From Bacteroidia bacterium (lineage in GTDB: Bacteria; Bacteroidota; Bacteroidia; UKL13-3): DNA of 64,000 nucleotides. The notes beneath the pieces are model-generated. The model was not told the origin of the DNA, made no database searches, and saw only the letters and a program-made list of their open reading frames with translations. Shown in pieces: positions 26,518 to 35,984 of the stretch. Made by a program: the position numbers and the translations under genes. The DNA lies in NCBI GenBank assembly GCA_025454875.1, contig JALONP010000004.1:71484-135483 (forward strand), read 5' to 3'. Every line of letters begins with the position of its first letter. Within the stretch, counting starts at the first letter, position 1.

Positions 26518-28299
26518 ATGAATACTGCCATCATCCGTTTTAAATTGCTAAAAGTGCTTACCATCATCAAAGAACATGGGCCAAAGTATGCGTTGCAATT
26601 TTTATGGGGAAAATTGAAGAAAAGACTGAACAATGCACGTTATTATAAAAATTATTTAAAACAAACTGCTTTTACTGAAGCGCAAATTGAAGAAGCAAAA
26701 TTGGAAATTAGAAAGCTAAGCATTCAACCGTTAATTTCCATATTAATGCCTGTATACAATGTTGATGAAAAATGGTTAGTTAAAGCAATTGATTCTGTTC
26801 GAAACCAAGTATACCAAAATTGGGAACTCTGCATTGCTGACGATGCAAGCAATAAACCACATATCAAACCGGTACTGGAAAAATACGCTTCGATGGATTC
26901 ACGTATCAAAATCACCTATCGAGAGCAAAGTGGTAATATTTCAGCTGCCAGCAATACTGCATTGAGCTTGGCACAAGGTGAATACGTTGGACTCTTGGAT
27001 CATGATGATGAACTCACTCCAAATGCACTCTTTGAGGTTGTAAAATGGATTAACTATTATCCTGATGCAGATTTATTGTATAGTGATGAAGATAAAATAG
27101 ACGAAAACAACAACCATTTTGATGCTTGGTTTAAACCTAACTGGTCGCCTGAGTATTTATATTCCCATATGTATGTTTGTCACTTTTCTGTATACCGCAA
27201 ATCACTCATAATAGAGGTAGGTGGCTTTAGAAGTGAATTTGATGGAGCCCAAGATTATGATTTGTGTTTACGAGTGGCTACTAAAACCAATGCTATCTAT
27301 CATATCCCTAAAATATTATACCATTGGCGTACCATTGCAACATCAACAGCAGCCAATCCGCTCGCAAAAACTTATGCATATGAAGCAGGACGAAAGGCAG
27401 TTGAAGAACACTTGAAACGACTACAGCTAGTCGGCAAGGTTTCCAATACCAGTTATTATGGTGTATATGAAACAACGTTTACCATAGAAGCAAATCCGCT
27501 TGTTAGTATCATTATTCCTAGCGCTGGTAAAAGAGCAATGATTAAGGGAAAAGAAATTTGCTTGCTTATGAACTGTATTGACTCCATCAAAAAGAGTTCG
27601 TACCATAATATTGAAATTATTGTTGTGGATGGCAATGATTTGAATGCCGATATTATTGCATTCTGTGAATCAAACAAGGTACGAGTTGTTCATGTGAATG
27701 CTCCGTTCAATTTTTCAGAAAGAATGAATAAAGGAGTCTCCGAGAGCAAAGGCGACTATTTGTTGTTATTGAATGATGATACAGAAATCGCTTCGAACAA
27801 TTGGATAGAAGGGCTGCTTGGTTTTGCGCAACAACAAGCAATTGGAGCAGTTGGGGCAAAACTAATAACGGAACAAGACCGCATTCAACATGCTGGAATT
27901 ATTTGTATTGATGGTGCGCCTGGACATATATACTATAACCAACCCAATATAGGCCAAGGATATTTTAACGCATTGTGCTCTTACAAAAATTACCTTGCAG
28001 TAACAGGTGCTTGTTTAATGATCAGCCGAACAAAATGGAATGAAGTAAAAGGAATGGATGAATCGTTTCCTGTTAATTATAATGATGTAGACTTTTGTTT
28101 AAAATTACACCAACAAGGTTATCGCAATGTGTTTAATGCGCATGTTGTATTATACCATTATGAATCGATTTCGCGAGGCAAAGGTTTTAAGCCTGAAGAA
28201 TTGCTTAAGTTTCGAAACAAATGGAAACAATACGAGCCTGCGATATCAGATCCTTATTACCACCAAACACTTGTTGCTTATCCACATCTGCTAAGGTAA
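26518..28299 (+). CDS. two-domain glycosyltransferase family 2
   Basis: 593 residues with two GT-A domains in tandem. The first (about 71-300) has ISILMPVYNVDEKWL and the metal-binding LLDHDDELTP; the second (about 330-560) has VSIIIPSAGKR and LLLLNDDTEIASNNW. Between and after the domains, long helical parts are present. Such bifunctional enzymes add two sugars in succession in O-antigen and rhamnan synthesis. Its second domain is clearly related to the single-domain enzyme at 29859-30845. It is the first gene of a rightward unit that includes the ABC exporter. Confidence 0.9.
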   Translation: MNTAIIRFKLLKVLTIIKEHGPKYALQFLWGKLKKRLNNARYYKNYLKQTAFTEAQIEEAKLEIRKLSIQPLISILMPVYNVDEKWLVKAIDSVRNQVYQNWELCIADDASNKPHIKPVLEKYASMDSRIKITYREQSGNISAASNTALSLAQGEYVGLLDHDDELTPNALFEVVKWINYYPDADLLYSDEDKIDENNNHFDAWFKPNWSPEYLYSHMYVCHFSVYRKSLIIEVGGFRSEFDGAQDYDLCLRVATKTNAIYHIPKILYHWRTIATSTAANPLAKTYAYEAGRKAVEEHLKRLQLVGKVSNTSYYGVYETTFTIEANPLVSIIIPSAGKRAMIKGKEICLLMNCIDSIKKSSYHNIEIIVVDGNDLNADIIAFCESNKVRVVHVNAPFNFSERMNKGVSESKGDYLLLLNDDTEIASNNWIEGLLGFAQQQAIGAVGAKLITEQDRIQHAGIICIDGAPGHIYYNQPNIGQGYFNALCSYKNYLAVTGACLMISRTKWNEVKGMDESFPVNYNDVDFCLKLHQQGYRNVFNAHVVLYHYESISRGKGFKPEELLKFRNKWKQYEPAISDPYYHQTLVAYPHLLR

Positions 28300-28338
28300 G
28301 CTAATGCTAAAAAATGATTACGTTTGTACTGAATAACC

Positions 28339-29109
28339 ATGAGTATCGCGTTTAAACTGCAAAATTTATATACACTGGTATACACTATTGGCCTTAAAAA
28401 CATCAAGGTTAAATATAAAAATTCAGTGTTGGGGTTCATGTGGAGCATGCTGCACCCATTGGCATACCTAGTTATTTTTGTATTCGTATTTAGCCAAGCC
28501 TTTGGAACAATTGAGCGTTATCCATTATACGCCCTTATTGGGTTAGTGTTTTGGACCTACTTCAATAATTCCATGAATCAAATTATTCAATCTATTATCA
28601 ACAACGGAAGCATCATTAAAACGATTGCGCTGCCAAATATCTTATTTCCTTTAAGCGCGGCTTTTGCAGAATTTGTAACCTTACTGCTATCGTTGATTCC
28701 TTTTGTTGGCCTTATGCTCTTTTTTGGCCTGAACCTAAGTGCCGTGTCACTTTTAATTATTCCAGCAATTCTTGTTTTTGGCATATTCACGTTTGGAGTC
28801 GGAACTTTTTTGGCCACGTTTAATGTGTTTTTTAGAGATGTGGGGATTTTGTGGAACACGTTGGCTCCAGCGCTGTTCTATTTTACACCCATTGCCTATC
28901 TATCAAACTTGATTCCTGAAAAATACTTGGTGTTTGTAAAGCTGAACCCACTATATCACTTTATGGTACTCTTTAGAGACATCTTATTCTACAACCAAAT
29001 GCCTTCGGCAAATACCCTGTTCATTACGTGTAGCTTAGCAACAGTGATGTTTGTGCTTGGATTGTTTGTTTTTAACCGATACAAAAGGGGATTCGTATCT
29101 AACTTGTAG
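28339..29109 (+). CDS. polysaccharide ABC exporter, membrane subunit (Wzm/TagG-like)
   Basis: 256 residues with six membrane helices in the ABC-2 arrangement. The family pattern is visible in RYPLYALIGLVFWTYFNNSMNQ, in IKTIALPNILFPLSA, and in LAPALFYFTPIAY toward the end. It forms the channel that carries undecaprenyl-linked polysaccharide across the inner membrane. The ATPase follows after 5 bp. A TACGTTTG -7-like box (28319-28326) is 12 bp before the start. Confidence 0.92.
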   Translation: MSIAFKLQNLYTLVYTIGLKNIKVKYKNSVLGFMWSMLHPLAYLVIFVFVFSQAFGTIERYPLYALIGLVFWTYFNNSMNQIIQSIINNGSIIKTIALPNILFPLSAAFAEFVTLLLSLIPFVGLMLFFGLNLSAVSLLIIPAILVFGIFTFGVGTFLATFNVFFRDVGILWNTLAPALFYFTPIAYLSNLIPEKYLVFVKLNPLYHFMVLFRDILFYNQMPSANTLFITCSLATVMFVLGLFVFNRYKRGFVSNL

Positions 29110-29114
29110 TAAAT

Positions 29115-29858
29115 ATGGGAACAGAAAGTGTAATTACAGTTAAAGATTTATACGTTAACTTTTGGATCAGCGGCACGGGTATCAATTCATTTAAAGATGT
29201 GGTGATGTCGATTGGAAAACAAAAAGCTCTTGAAAAAAAACAAGTATTGAAGGGGTTAAACCTAGAGATTAAGAGAGGGGAATGTTTTGCGCTGATGGGC
29301 AAAAACGGGTCTGGCAAAAGTACGTTATTGCGAACGTTAGCCGGAATTATAACTCCCGAAAGTGGCGCAATTGAAATAAAAGGAAGTGTTGCTCCGCTCC
29401 TTACCATTGGTGCAGGCTTAGAATATGAGTTATCTGGCTATGAAAACATCAAGATTGTAGGCACCCTCATCGGACTGCGTGGTGCTGAACTTAAAGCAGC
29501 AGTACAAACCATTAAAGACTTTTCAGAGCTTTCGGATACCGATCTCAATATGCAAATCAAACGGTACTCGGCTGGAATGATGGCGCGGTTGGCATTTAGC
29601 ATATCAGTTTGCCGAATACCCGATATTTTAATTGTAGATGAAGCACTTTCAGTAGGCGACCAGGGATTTCAAGTTAAATGTGCCGACCGTATCAATGAAA
29701 TGAAAGCCGCAGGAACAACAATTATTTATGTGTCGCACAGCCTCACCGAACTTAAGCGCATTTGTACAAGAGGAGCATGTCTTGAAAATGGCCAAATTGC
29801 TAAAATCGGGCCTATTGATGAAGTTGGAGAATATTATACTCAATCTTTCTTACACTAG
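29115..29858 (+). CDS. polysaccharide ABC exporter, ATPase subunit (Wzt/TagH-like)
   Basis: 247 residues with Walker A GKNGSGKST near residue 62, signature YSAGMMARLAF near residue 151, and Walker B ILIVDEALSVGDQGF near residue 172. An extended N-terminal strand region (VKDLYVNFWISGTGINSF) is typical of the polysaccharide-export subfamily. It lacks the C-terminal glycan-binding domain of Escherichia coli O9a Wzt, so export should not depend on recognising a terminal cap. The next gene starts at the base after its stop. Confidence 0.93.
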   Translation: MGTESVITVKDLYVNFWISGTGINSFKDVVMSIGKQKALEKKQVLKGLNLEIKRGECFALMGKNGSGKSTLLRTLAGIITPESGAIEIKGSVAPLLTIGAGLEYELSGYENIKIVGTLIGLRGAELKAAVQTIKDFSELSDTDLNMQIKRYSAGMMARLAFSISVCRIPDILIVDEALSVGDQGFQVKCADRINEMKAAGTTIIYVSHSLTELKRICTRGACLENGQIAKIGPIDEVGEYYTQSFLH

Positions 29859-30845
29859 GTGGCTTCTATTCGCAATAGGTTAATTACCATTACAGGTGAC
29901 GATGCGGGGTTGTTAGACTCCATAAAACGAATTGCCTATTACCTATGGGCAATTAATTTGCCTAAAAAGTTGTTTCAAAAACTTGGCTTATTTCCTACAG
30001 CCAAAGCAATTGCCATTGAGCAGGTTTTTACTGACCTTGGCGCTAACCAACCAATCTATTCAGGTAATGCAATTGTTAGCATAATCATCCCAACCAAAAA
30101 TAAATTTGCGTTAGTAAAAGCCTGCATTGATTCCATTATTCAAAAATCAACATATACCCATTACGAAATTCTTGTTGTGAACAACCAAAGCACTGACGAA
30201 GCAATGCTTGATTGGCTTGCTGAAACAAAAAAGTTGAACCCGAATTTTTTAACCATTGACGCTCCCATTGAATTTAACTTCTCGCGTTTGGTGAATCTAG
30301 GCGTAGCGCACGCTTCTGGCGAGTATATTATTTTGTTAAATAACGATACAGAAGTAATTAGTCCGGATTGGATAGAGTTCCTCTTAACCTATGCTCAACA
30401 TGATAAGGCAGGCGTTGTGGGTTGCAAATTGCTGTATTCGAATCGCACCATACAACATGCTGGTATCGCTATTTTTGAAGATGGAACAGCAGGACATGTG
30501 CACGTAGGATTACAAGAGCACGACCCATTGGTAAATAGCGTGCGCAATTATGGCGCTGTTACTGCTGCAGCCATGTTGTTTTCGAAAAAAATATTTGATC
30601 AAGTGAATGGGTTTGATGAGGCATTTAAAGTTGAGTTTAATGACCTCGACTTTTGCTTGAAAGTGCTAGTTAGTGGATACCATAATGTATATGTTCCAAA
30701 CTGCGTGCTTTTCCATCATGAGTCAGCTTCACGCAGGCATCCTTTTTCTGACCCAAAAAACCATGCACGTTATAGTAATGAACAAGAACTTTTCTCCACC
30801 AAATGGCACGATGAATTAAAAAAGCGGGTGGATAAATCGCCTTAG
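29859..30845 (+). CDS. glycosyltransferase family 2
   Basis: 328 residues from a GTG that abuts the stop of the ABC ATPase gene. A single GT-A domain begins with VSIIIPTKNKFALVKACIDS near residue 70, followed by ILLNNDTEVISPDWIE (the metal-binding D-x-D equivalent) and QHAGIAIFEDGTAGH. The first 60 residues are a helical leader. It matches the second half of the enzyme at 26518-28299 along its length, so it is probably a paralog by domain duplication. The 3' end overlaps the convergent glycosyltransferase by 30 bp. Confidence 0.88.
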   Translation: MASIRNRLITITGDDAGLLDSIKRIAYYLWAINLPKKLFQKLGLFPTAKAIAIEQVFTDLGANQPIYSGNAIVSIIIPTKNKFALVKACIDSIIQKSTYTHYEILVVNNQSTDEAMLDWLAETKKLNPNFLTIDAPIEFNFSRLVNLGVAHASGEYIILLNNDTEVISPDWIEFLLTYAQHDKAGVVGCKLLYSNRTIQHAGIAIFEDGTAGHVHVGLQEHDPLVNSVRNYGAVTAAAMLFSKKIFDQVNGFDEAFKVEFNDLDFCLKVLVSGYHNVYVPNCVLFHHESASRRHPFSDPKNHARYSNEQELFSTKWHDELKKRVDKSP

Positions 30846-32888
30846 CCTAGCCATGTATGTAATTTTCAAAAATGTATACCGGTTTACATGCAATTCTTCA
30901 ACAGCATTGTCTTTCACAAAAAGGAATGTTAGAGCTGTAAATCCGTTTATGCCCAATACTTGTAAATCTCCCTTAAAACCCAATTTTGTATTTGTTGATT
31001 GAAATTTTCGTTGAATATCTCTTCTGTTCTGGAATGAGAGTTTGTAATACTGCGTTCTGTTTCCAAGCTGAACTTTCAGGTATACCCTGTCAACATTTTC
31101 CTTCTTATCAATAACAGCCCACCCAAAAATAGCGATACAATTAATTCCATACAATATCAAATCAATATGCCTTTTGAGTTTGCCAGCAGGCATCGATTTC
31201 AACTCTTTAAAATGATCAATAGCCGCCTCCAACTCATGCTTTTCTTGCACATAATTATGTGCGTAATGCGATAGAACATACTCCCTTGTTGAGAATAATT
31301 GGTTCATTCTTGTTTTAAACTGCTTAATGTTTGCGGGAACTCGGTACAAACTTGTAACTTTATCAATGTATTCTATCGAAGAGTTATAAGCATATTTAAG
31401 CCAAAGCGCCCAGTCCTCTAAGTAATCAATGCTTTCGTCAAAACCACCTAATTCTGTAAACAATTTTTTCTCGAACAAAACTGCCTGAATAGGAAACAGG
31501 TTGTTGTTTAACAGTTCTTCTTTATCGGCAGGATAATCATGTTTGGTTTCATACATTGTTTCAGAAAAACGATAAGGTTCAGTGCTGTATGTATGGGTTG
31601 TAACACAAAAAGCAGGAACATGTACCATATTGTGTTTAACGGTTTGCAATCCACTCACCAACGTTTGTATATGGTCTGCATAAACTAAATCATCATCATC
31701 TAAAAAGCATAAATAATCTCCTGATGCTAATTGCATTCCCATATTGCCAGCGTGACTTCTACCTTTATTCACACCAGTTGCTTGGTATACAACTCTTTTA
31801 TCATGTTGATATTTGTTAATGATTGATTGAGCTGTAGGTTCACCATCTTCAATCACAACAATTTCAATATTTGGATAGGTTTGGTTTAATAAACTTTTGA
31901 GTGCACATTCCATCACCAATGGGCGTTTGTAGGTACGCACAATGATTGAAACAAGAGGTTTATAAGTAAATTCTTGCCACAGCTTATTAACAAAAAACGC
32001 TCCCTTCCGAACAGTTTCATAGTCAAAGCCCATAAAAAGGGGCTTAAAATCAGATGAAGCAGAAATGGGCAGTCGGTTTTTCCTGAATGCAAGTCCCGCC
32101 TTTAAAGATCCCTTAAGCATTTTTTTGAGTGTAACACGTTGATCAGCAAACTGAGGATTTACACTGTTCATCACCTGCCTAACCAAACTGTATCCTTTCA
32201 AAATATCCCAATATGAGCCATACTTGTAGCGCAACATGAGGTTATTGTAAATGCTATAATAAAACTGGGTTGGCTTAACCTCCTCAGCCTCGCTATAGCT
32301 GTAATGGTACACAACGCTTTTAGGGCAATATTGGATTGAATAACCCGCACTCCGTATTGCCCAACTCAAATCAACATCTTCACCGTACATAAATATCTTT
32401 TCATCAAACCCATGCACTTCTTCAAAAACAGTGCGTTTCACACACAAAGCCGCTGCACTCGCCCAAGATACCTGTTGTGAAACAGGATCGTAAATTTTGG
32501 GGTGCTCATATGGGAACTGCCTCATTTCCCATGCACCTACATTTGTTGAAGCCTTTTCAATAGCCTCTTTGAGCTCAATCATTGCTGAGGAAGTAAGTGC
32601 GGTATCAATATTTAAAAACAAGACATATTCAGAGTCCCCTATTGCAACACCTTGATTATTGGCTTTACCAAACCCTACGTTGTCCGCGTTTTCTATAAAT
32701 GAAAATCGTCCCAACTTGGTAAACACAGAATGGGAATTCAATTCTAAAGTATAGGATTGCTTAGGATTATTATCAATAAAAATTAAGTGTACCTGTTCAA
32801 GCGGGTATTCACTCCTTTCGAGCGCATCTAGATATCCAGAGAGCCATTTTTCTGAGTTATATAATATCGTAACAATATCTAGTTTCAT
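30816..32888 (-). CDS. large two-domain glycosyltransferase family 2
   Basis: 690 residues from the ATG at 32888 (MKLDIVTILYNSEKWLSGYL). The first GT-A domain (about 1-270) resembles rhamnosyltransferases (VLFLNIDTAL for the D-x-D region, FMYGEDVDLSWAI). The second (about 316-560) starts VSIIVRTYKRPLVMECAL and has CFLDDDDLVY. A C-terminal beta-rich extension of about 80 residues follows. It is the only leftward gene between the rightward ABC unit and the methyltransferase. The sugars are unknown. Confidence 0.87.
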   Translation of the reverse strand: MKLDIVTILYNSEKWLSGYLDALERSEYPLEQVHLIFIDNNPKQSYTLELNSHSVFTKLGRFSFIENADNVGFGKANNQGVAIGDSEYVLFLNIDTALTSSAMIELKEAIEKASTNVGAWEMRQFPYEHPKIYDPVSQQVSWASAAALCVKRTVFEEVHGFDEKIFMYGEDVDLSWAIRSAGYSIQYCPKSVVYHYSYSEAEEVKPTQFYYSIYNNLMLRYKYGSYWDILKGYSLVRQVMNSVNPQFADQRVTLKKMLKGSLKAGLAFRKNRLPISASSDFKPLFMGFDYETVRKGAFFVNKLWQEFTYKPLVSIIVRTYKRPLVMECALKSLLNQTYPNIEIVVIEDGEPTAQSIINKYQHDKRVVYQATGVNKGRSHAGNMGMQLASGDYLCFLDDDDLVYADHIQTLVSGLQTVKHNMVHVPAFCVTTHTYSTEPYRFSETMYETKHDYPADKEELLNNNLFPIQAVLFEKKLFTELGGFDESIDYLEDWALWLKYAYNSSIEYIDKVTSLYRVPANIKQFKTRMNQLFSTREYVLSHYAHNYVQEKHELEAAIDHFKELKSMPAGKLKRHIDLILYGINCIAIFGWAVIDKKENVDRVYLKVQLGNRTQYYKLSFQNRRDIQRKFQSTNTKLGFKGDLQVLGINGFTALTFLFVKDNAVEELHVNRYTFLKITYMARLRRFIHPLF

Positions 32889-33041
32889 GGAGGCATTGCA
32901 ATAATAATACAAGTTACGTAAACAACCGAAAGCCAAAAACATTTCTTCACTATGGCAATATAATTTAAGCAGAGAGTTGGCAGAAACATTTGATTGAATT
33001 GTTCACTCACGTAAATCAATATATTTATATACTTTTGTTTA

Positions 33042-33785
33042 ATGATTAAAAGCATTCTTAAAAAAGCATTTGGAATCAACAAACCCGAAGTTGCGCCAGA
33101 GCCTATTACCCAAGCCACTATCGATACAGTTAATCGAAATCCGCGCATCAAACGTTTTGATATCATCAATGCATTAATTGAAAAGCATGGATACAACAGT
33201 TATGTAGAAATTGGTGTAAGAAATCCAAACGAATGCTTTGCATTTATTAATTGCAAAGAAAAATATGGCGTTGATCCTGGTGTTGAAGCCGACTTTCCTG
33301 TTGATTTTAACATGACCTCAGATGCTTTTTTTGCGCAAAACAATCGAAAATATGATCTGATTTTTATTGATGGATTGCATGTTGACGAACAAGTAAAACG
33401 AGACATTGCAAATGCGCTCAACGCCATTACTCCGAATGGAACAATCGTATTGCACGATTGTAATCCACCAGATTTGCATCATGCACGCGAAGATTATTAT
33501 GACTTCAATACTCCTGCAACCGTATATTGGAATGGAACAGTGTGGAAAGCAATAGTCGACTTTAGAGCCTCAGATGAAGCAACCAAATATTCATGTGTTG
33601 TAGTAAATACAGATTATGGTATTGGTGTAATCAGGCCAACTACCCAAGGAGCAAAAATTGAAAACGACAATCCGTTTTATGCTTTTCGAAAATTTGAAAA
33701 GGACCGTGAACGGTATATTGGATTAATAAGTATTGAGGAATTTGAAAAAGAGTACATCGGTAAACCTATTGTGGCTCACCATTGA
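33042..33785 (+). CDS. class I SAM-dependent methyltransferase (Methyltransf_24-like)
   Basis: 247 residues. The Rossmann beginning GYNSYVEIGVRN (near residue 50) and YDLIFIDGLHVDEQVKRDI near residue 106, followed by TPNGTIVLHDCNPP, fit the family of small methyltransferases in glycan loci, which often methylate sugars or terminate chains. A TACTTTTG -7-type box ends 4 bp before the ATG. The gene abuts the convergent GT-C gene with no gap. Confidence 0.8.
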   Translation: MIKSILKKAFGINKPEVAPEPITQATIDTVNRNPRIKRFDIINALIEKHGYNSYVEIGVRNPNECFAFINCKEKYGVDPGVEADFPVDFNMTSDAFFAQNNRKYDLIFIDGLHVDEQVKRDIANALNAITPNGTIVLHDCNPPDLHHAREDYYDFNTPATVYWNGTVWKAIVDFRASDEATKYSCVVVNTDYGIGVIRPTTQGAKIENDNPFYAFRKFEKDRERYIGLISIEEFEKEYIGKPIVAHH

Positions 33786-35057
33786 TTAACCCATCCATTT
33801 ACCCATCCAATAATTAGTTAACAAAAAAACCTGTGAAAGCAGCCCAACAAAAAGGGCAACATACCACAACCATTTACGGTTAACCAAGTTTGGCAAATAC
33901 AATATAGCACCTGGTATAATAATAATAAATGACGTTACCAGTAGGTAATGTTCTATGTAAGTTTGGCGAGGCATAATCACACCTATTGCAACACAGAACA
34001 GGACATAAAAACCAAACTTCCAATTGAGCCTAAAAGCATTTGTGTAAATTAGATTTAACAAAACCAAGAAAAAAGGTGTGGAGAAAACATACCTATTCAA
34101 GCTGTGTAAATTACCTCCCTGAAACAACAAAATGGTTGCAGTTGTACCTGCCAAATAAAACAATGAAAACAACTCAAATAATTTCAGATCGGCTGCTAAA
34201 ACCACGATTTGCCACTTTGATAATTGCACTGATGTGAGCATTGACAAACAAAGTTGCATACAAGCCAACATGCAAAAAAAACCAATAATGAGTGCTGAAG
34301 AATCGCTGATATGAGTTGGCCAATGCCAAGATGTAAATGGAAAAGAAGGAAAACGTAAGTGGTGATCCCAAAAAGCCTGCGCATCAAAAAAAGCGAAGAA
34401 ATTGCCCGTTTGAAGGTACTGAATATAAAATACACTAACCGTTGCTACTACCGTGGCTGCCAATGCGCTCATGAGTAAGTTAACCCATTGGCCCCTTTTG
34501 TGCACTACGCTGTATACAAACAATATGATGCTCGCAGCAACAAATAAAATTGCGGCTGACCTTGCCAGCACAGCAATCAGAAAACCAACCCAAATAAGAA
34601 GATGACTTTGTTTGTGAAACCCAACGATAAACAAACTACTCCCTAAAAAAAACAAACTTTCTGAATACGGGACCATGAAAAAGGTTACCAATCCAAAACA
34701 AAAAAAAGAGAGAAGCAGGGGAGTTGATAATTTCAATTGATAGAGCAGCAGCAGCATAGACAGCAAGAAGAACCCAAGATTCACTAAACTTATACCAACA
34801 ACTCCTAAATCCAACAACCGCCATACATAAGGAAATAATGGAAAAAAAGCAGGATTGCTTTCTGCATTTGGATTAAAAACGTATCCGCTCTCTTTTATAG
34901 ATTGATACCACCCGCAATCCCAACCACAAAATGCATTGAATAAGTAAGGCATATTGCCTACCCTAATATAATACAGTATTATTGCTAATAGTTGGATGCA
35001 TAAAAAACCGATGAGAACAATACCAACTTGTTGTAGAACCTTATTTTTCATAAGCAT
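33786..35057 (-). CDS. PIG-V/Gpi18-like membrane mannosyltransferase
   Basis: 423 residues with about ten hydrophobic helices. Near the N-terminus it has GWDCGWYQSIKESGYVFN and then ESNPAFFPLFPYVWRLLD (about residues 42-78). The D-x-x-WY and AFFPLYP pattern is the mark of the PIG-V family of GT-C enzymes, which use polyprenyl-phosphate mannose. A matching donor synthase (GtrB/DPM1-like) is the next, divergent gene. The initiator could be the ATG at 35057 or that at 35051. Confidence 0.8.
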   Translation of the reverse strand: MLMKNKVLQQVGIVLIGFLCIQLLAIILYYIRVGNMPYLFNAFCGWDCGWYQSIKESGYVFNPNAESNPAFFPLFPYVWRLLDLGVVGISLVNLGFFLLSMLLLLYQLKLSTPLLLSFFCFGLVTFFMVPYSESLFFLGSSLFIVGFHKQSHLLIWVGFLIAVLARSAAILFVAASIILFVYSVVHKRGQWVNLLMSALAATVVATVSVFYIQYLQTGNFFAFFDAQAFWDHHLRFPSFPFTSWHWPTHISDSSALIIGFFCMLACMQLCLSMLTSVQLSKWQIVVLAADLKLFELFSLFYLAGTTATILLFQGGNLHSLNRYVFSTPFFLVLLNLIYTNAFRLNWKFGFYVLFCVAIGVIMPRQTYIEHYLLVTSFIIIIPGAILYLPNLVNRKWLWYVALFVGLLSQVFLLTNYWMGKWMG

Positions 35058-35984
35058 ATGATTCGAGAACTCAGCATTGTGGCTCCCGTCTTTAACGAAG
35101 AAGCGAATATAGAACTTTTATTTAACAGGCTTCATCAGGTGCTTCAAAATCAAAACTACGAAGTCATTTTTGTAAATGATGGAAGCGCAGATCAATCGCT
35201 AATAGAAATCAAGAAGCTAGCTTCAAATCACGCGCAAATAAAATACTTATCGTTTTCGCGTAACTTCGGACATCAGCTAGCAGTATTTGCCGGATTGCAA
35301 AAAGCCAAAGGAAATTATGTTGTGATTATCGATGCCGATTTACAGGATCCACCCGAATTGATTCATGATATGTTAGCAAAAGCTAAAGAAGGATACGATG
35401 TGGTTTATGCAAAACGACTTAATCGGAAAGGGGAAAGTTTTTTTAAACGTATTACTGCAAAATGGTTTTACAGGTTAATGCGTGCGGTTACCAGCATCAA
35501 TATTCCACTAGATACGGGCGACTTTAGAATCATGACCCAACGGGTTTGTAAAATTGTGACTTCGATGCCCGAAAAAAATAAATTCTTACGAGGTCAAATT
35601 TCATGGATTGGCTTTAAACAAACCTATGTAGAGTATGAACGTGACCCGAGAATTTATGGAGAAACAGGTTATACACTTAAAAAAATGATCAATTTCGCCA
35701 TTGATGGAATAACCGCTTTCTCTCATTTCCCAATCCGACTTGTAACGTATATTGGCTTAAGTATGGCCTTTCTATCGAGCATCGCAATTGCATACGCTTT
35801 ATATTCAAAGTTTATTGCTGGCGAAACAGTAAAAGGTTGGACATCGATGTTTATTTTATTTACCCTTATTGGTGGAACACAACTCTTTTGTATGGGAATT
35901 ATTGGCGAATACATTAGCCGAATTATGAACAATGTGCTGCAAAGACCCGATTACCTTATTGACGAATCAAATATTGATGATTAA
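35058..35984 (+). CDS. polyprenyl-phosphate glycosyltransferase (GtrB/DPM1-like, GT2)
   Basis: 308 residues. The catalytic domain contains LSIVAPVFNEEANIELLF, VNDGSADQS, IIDADLQDPPELI and FRIMT, all typical of the DPM1/GtrB/ArnC group. Two C-terminal membrane helices are present at about 228-255 and 265-290. It loads a hexose (often glucose or mannose) onto undecaprenyl phosphate for use by a membrane GT-C enzyme. The divergent PIG-V-like gene, whose start is one base away, is the natural partner. Its TAA stop shares the palindrome TTAA with the convergent WYL gene. Confidence 0.92.
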   Translation: MIRELSIVAPVFNEEANIELLFNRLHQVLQNQNYEVIFVNDGSADQSLIEIKKLASNHAQIKYLSFSRNFGHQLAVFAGLQKAKGNYVVIIDADLQDPPELIHDMLAKAKEGYDVVYAKRLNRKGESFFKRITAKWFYRLMRAVTSINIPLDTGDFRIMTQRVCKIVTSMPEKNKFLRGQISWIGFKQTYVEYERDPRIYGETGYTLKKMINFAIDGITAFSHFPIRLVTYIGLSMAFLSSIAIAYALYSKFIAGETVKGWTSMFILFTLIGGTQLFCMGIIGEYISRIMNNVLQRPDYLIDESNIDD

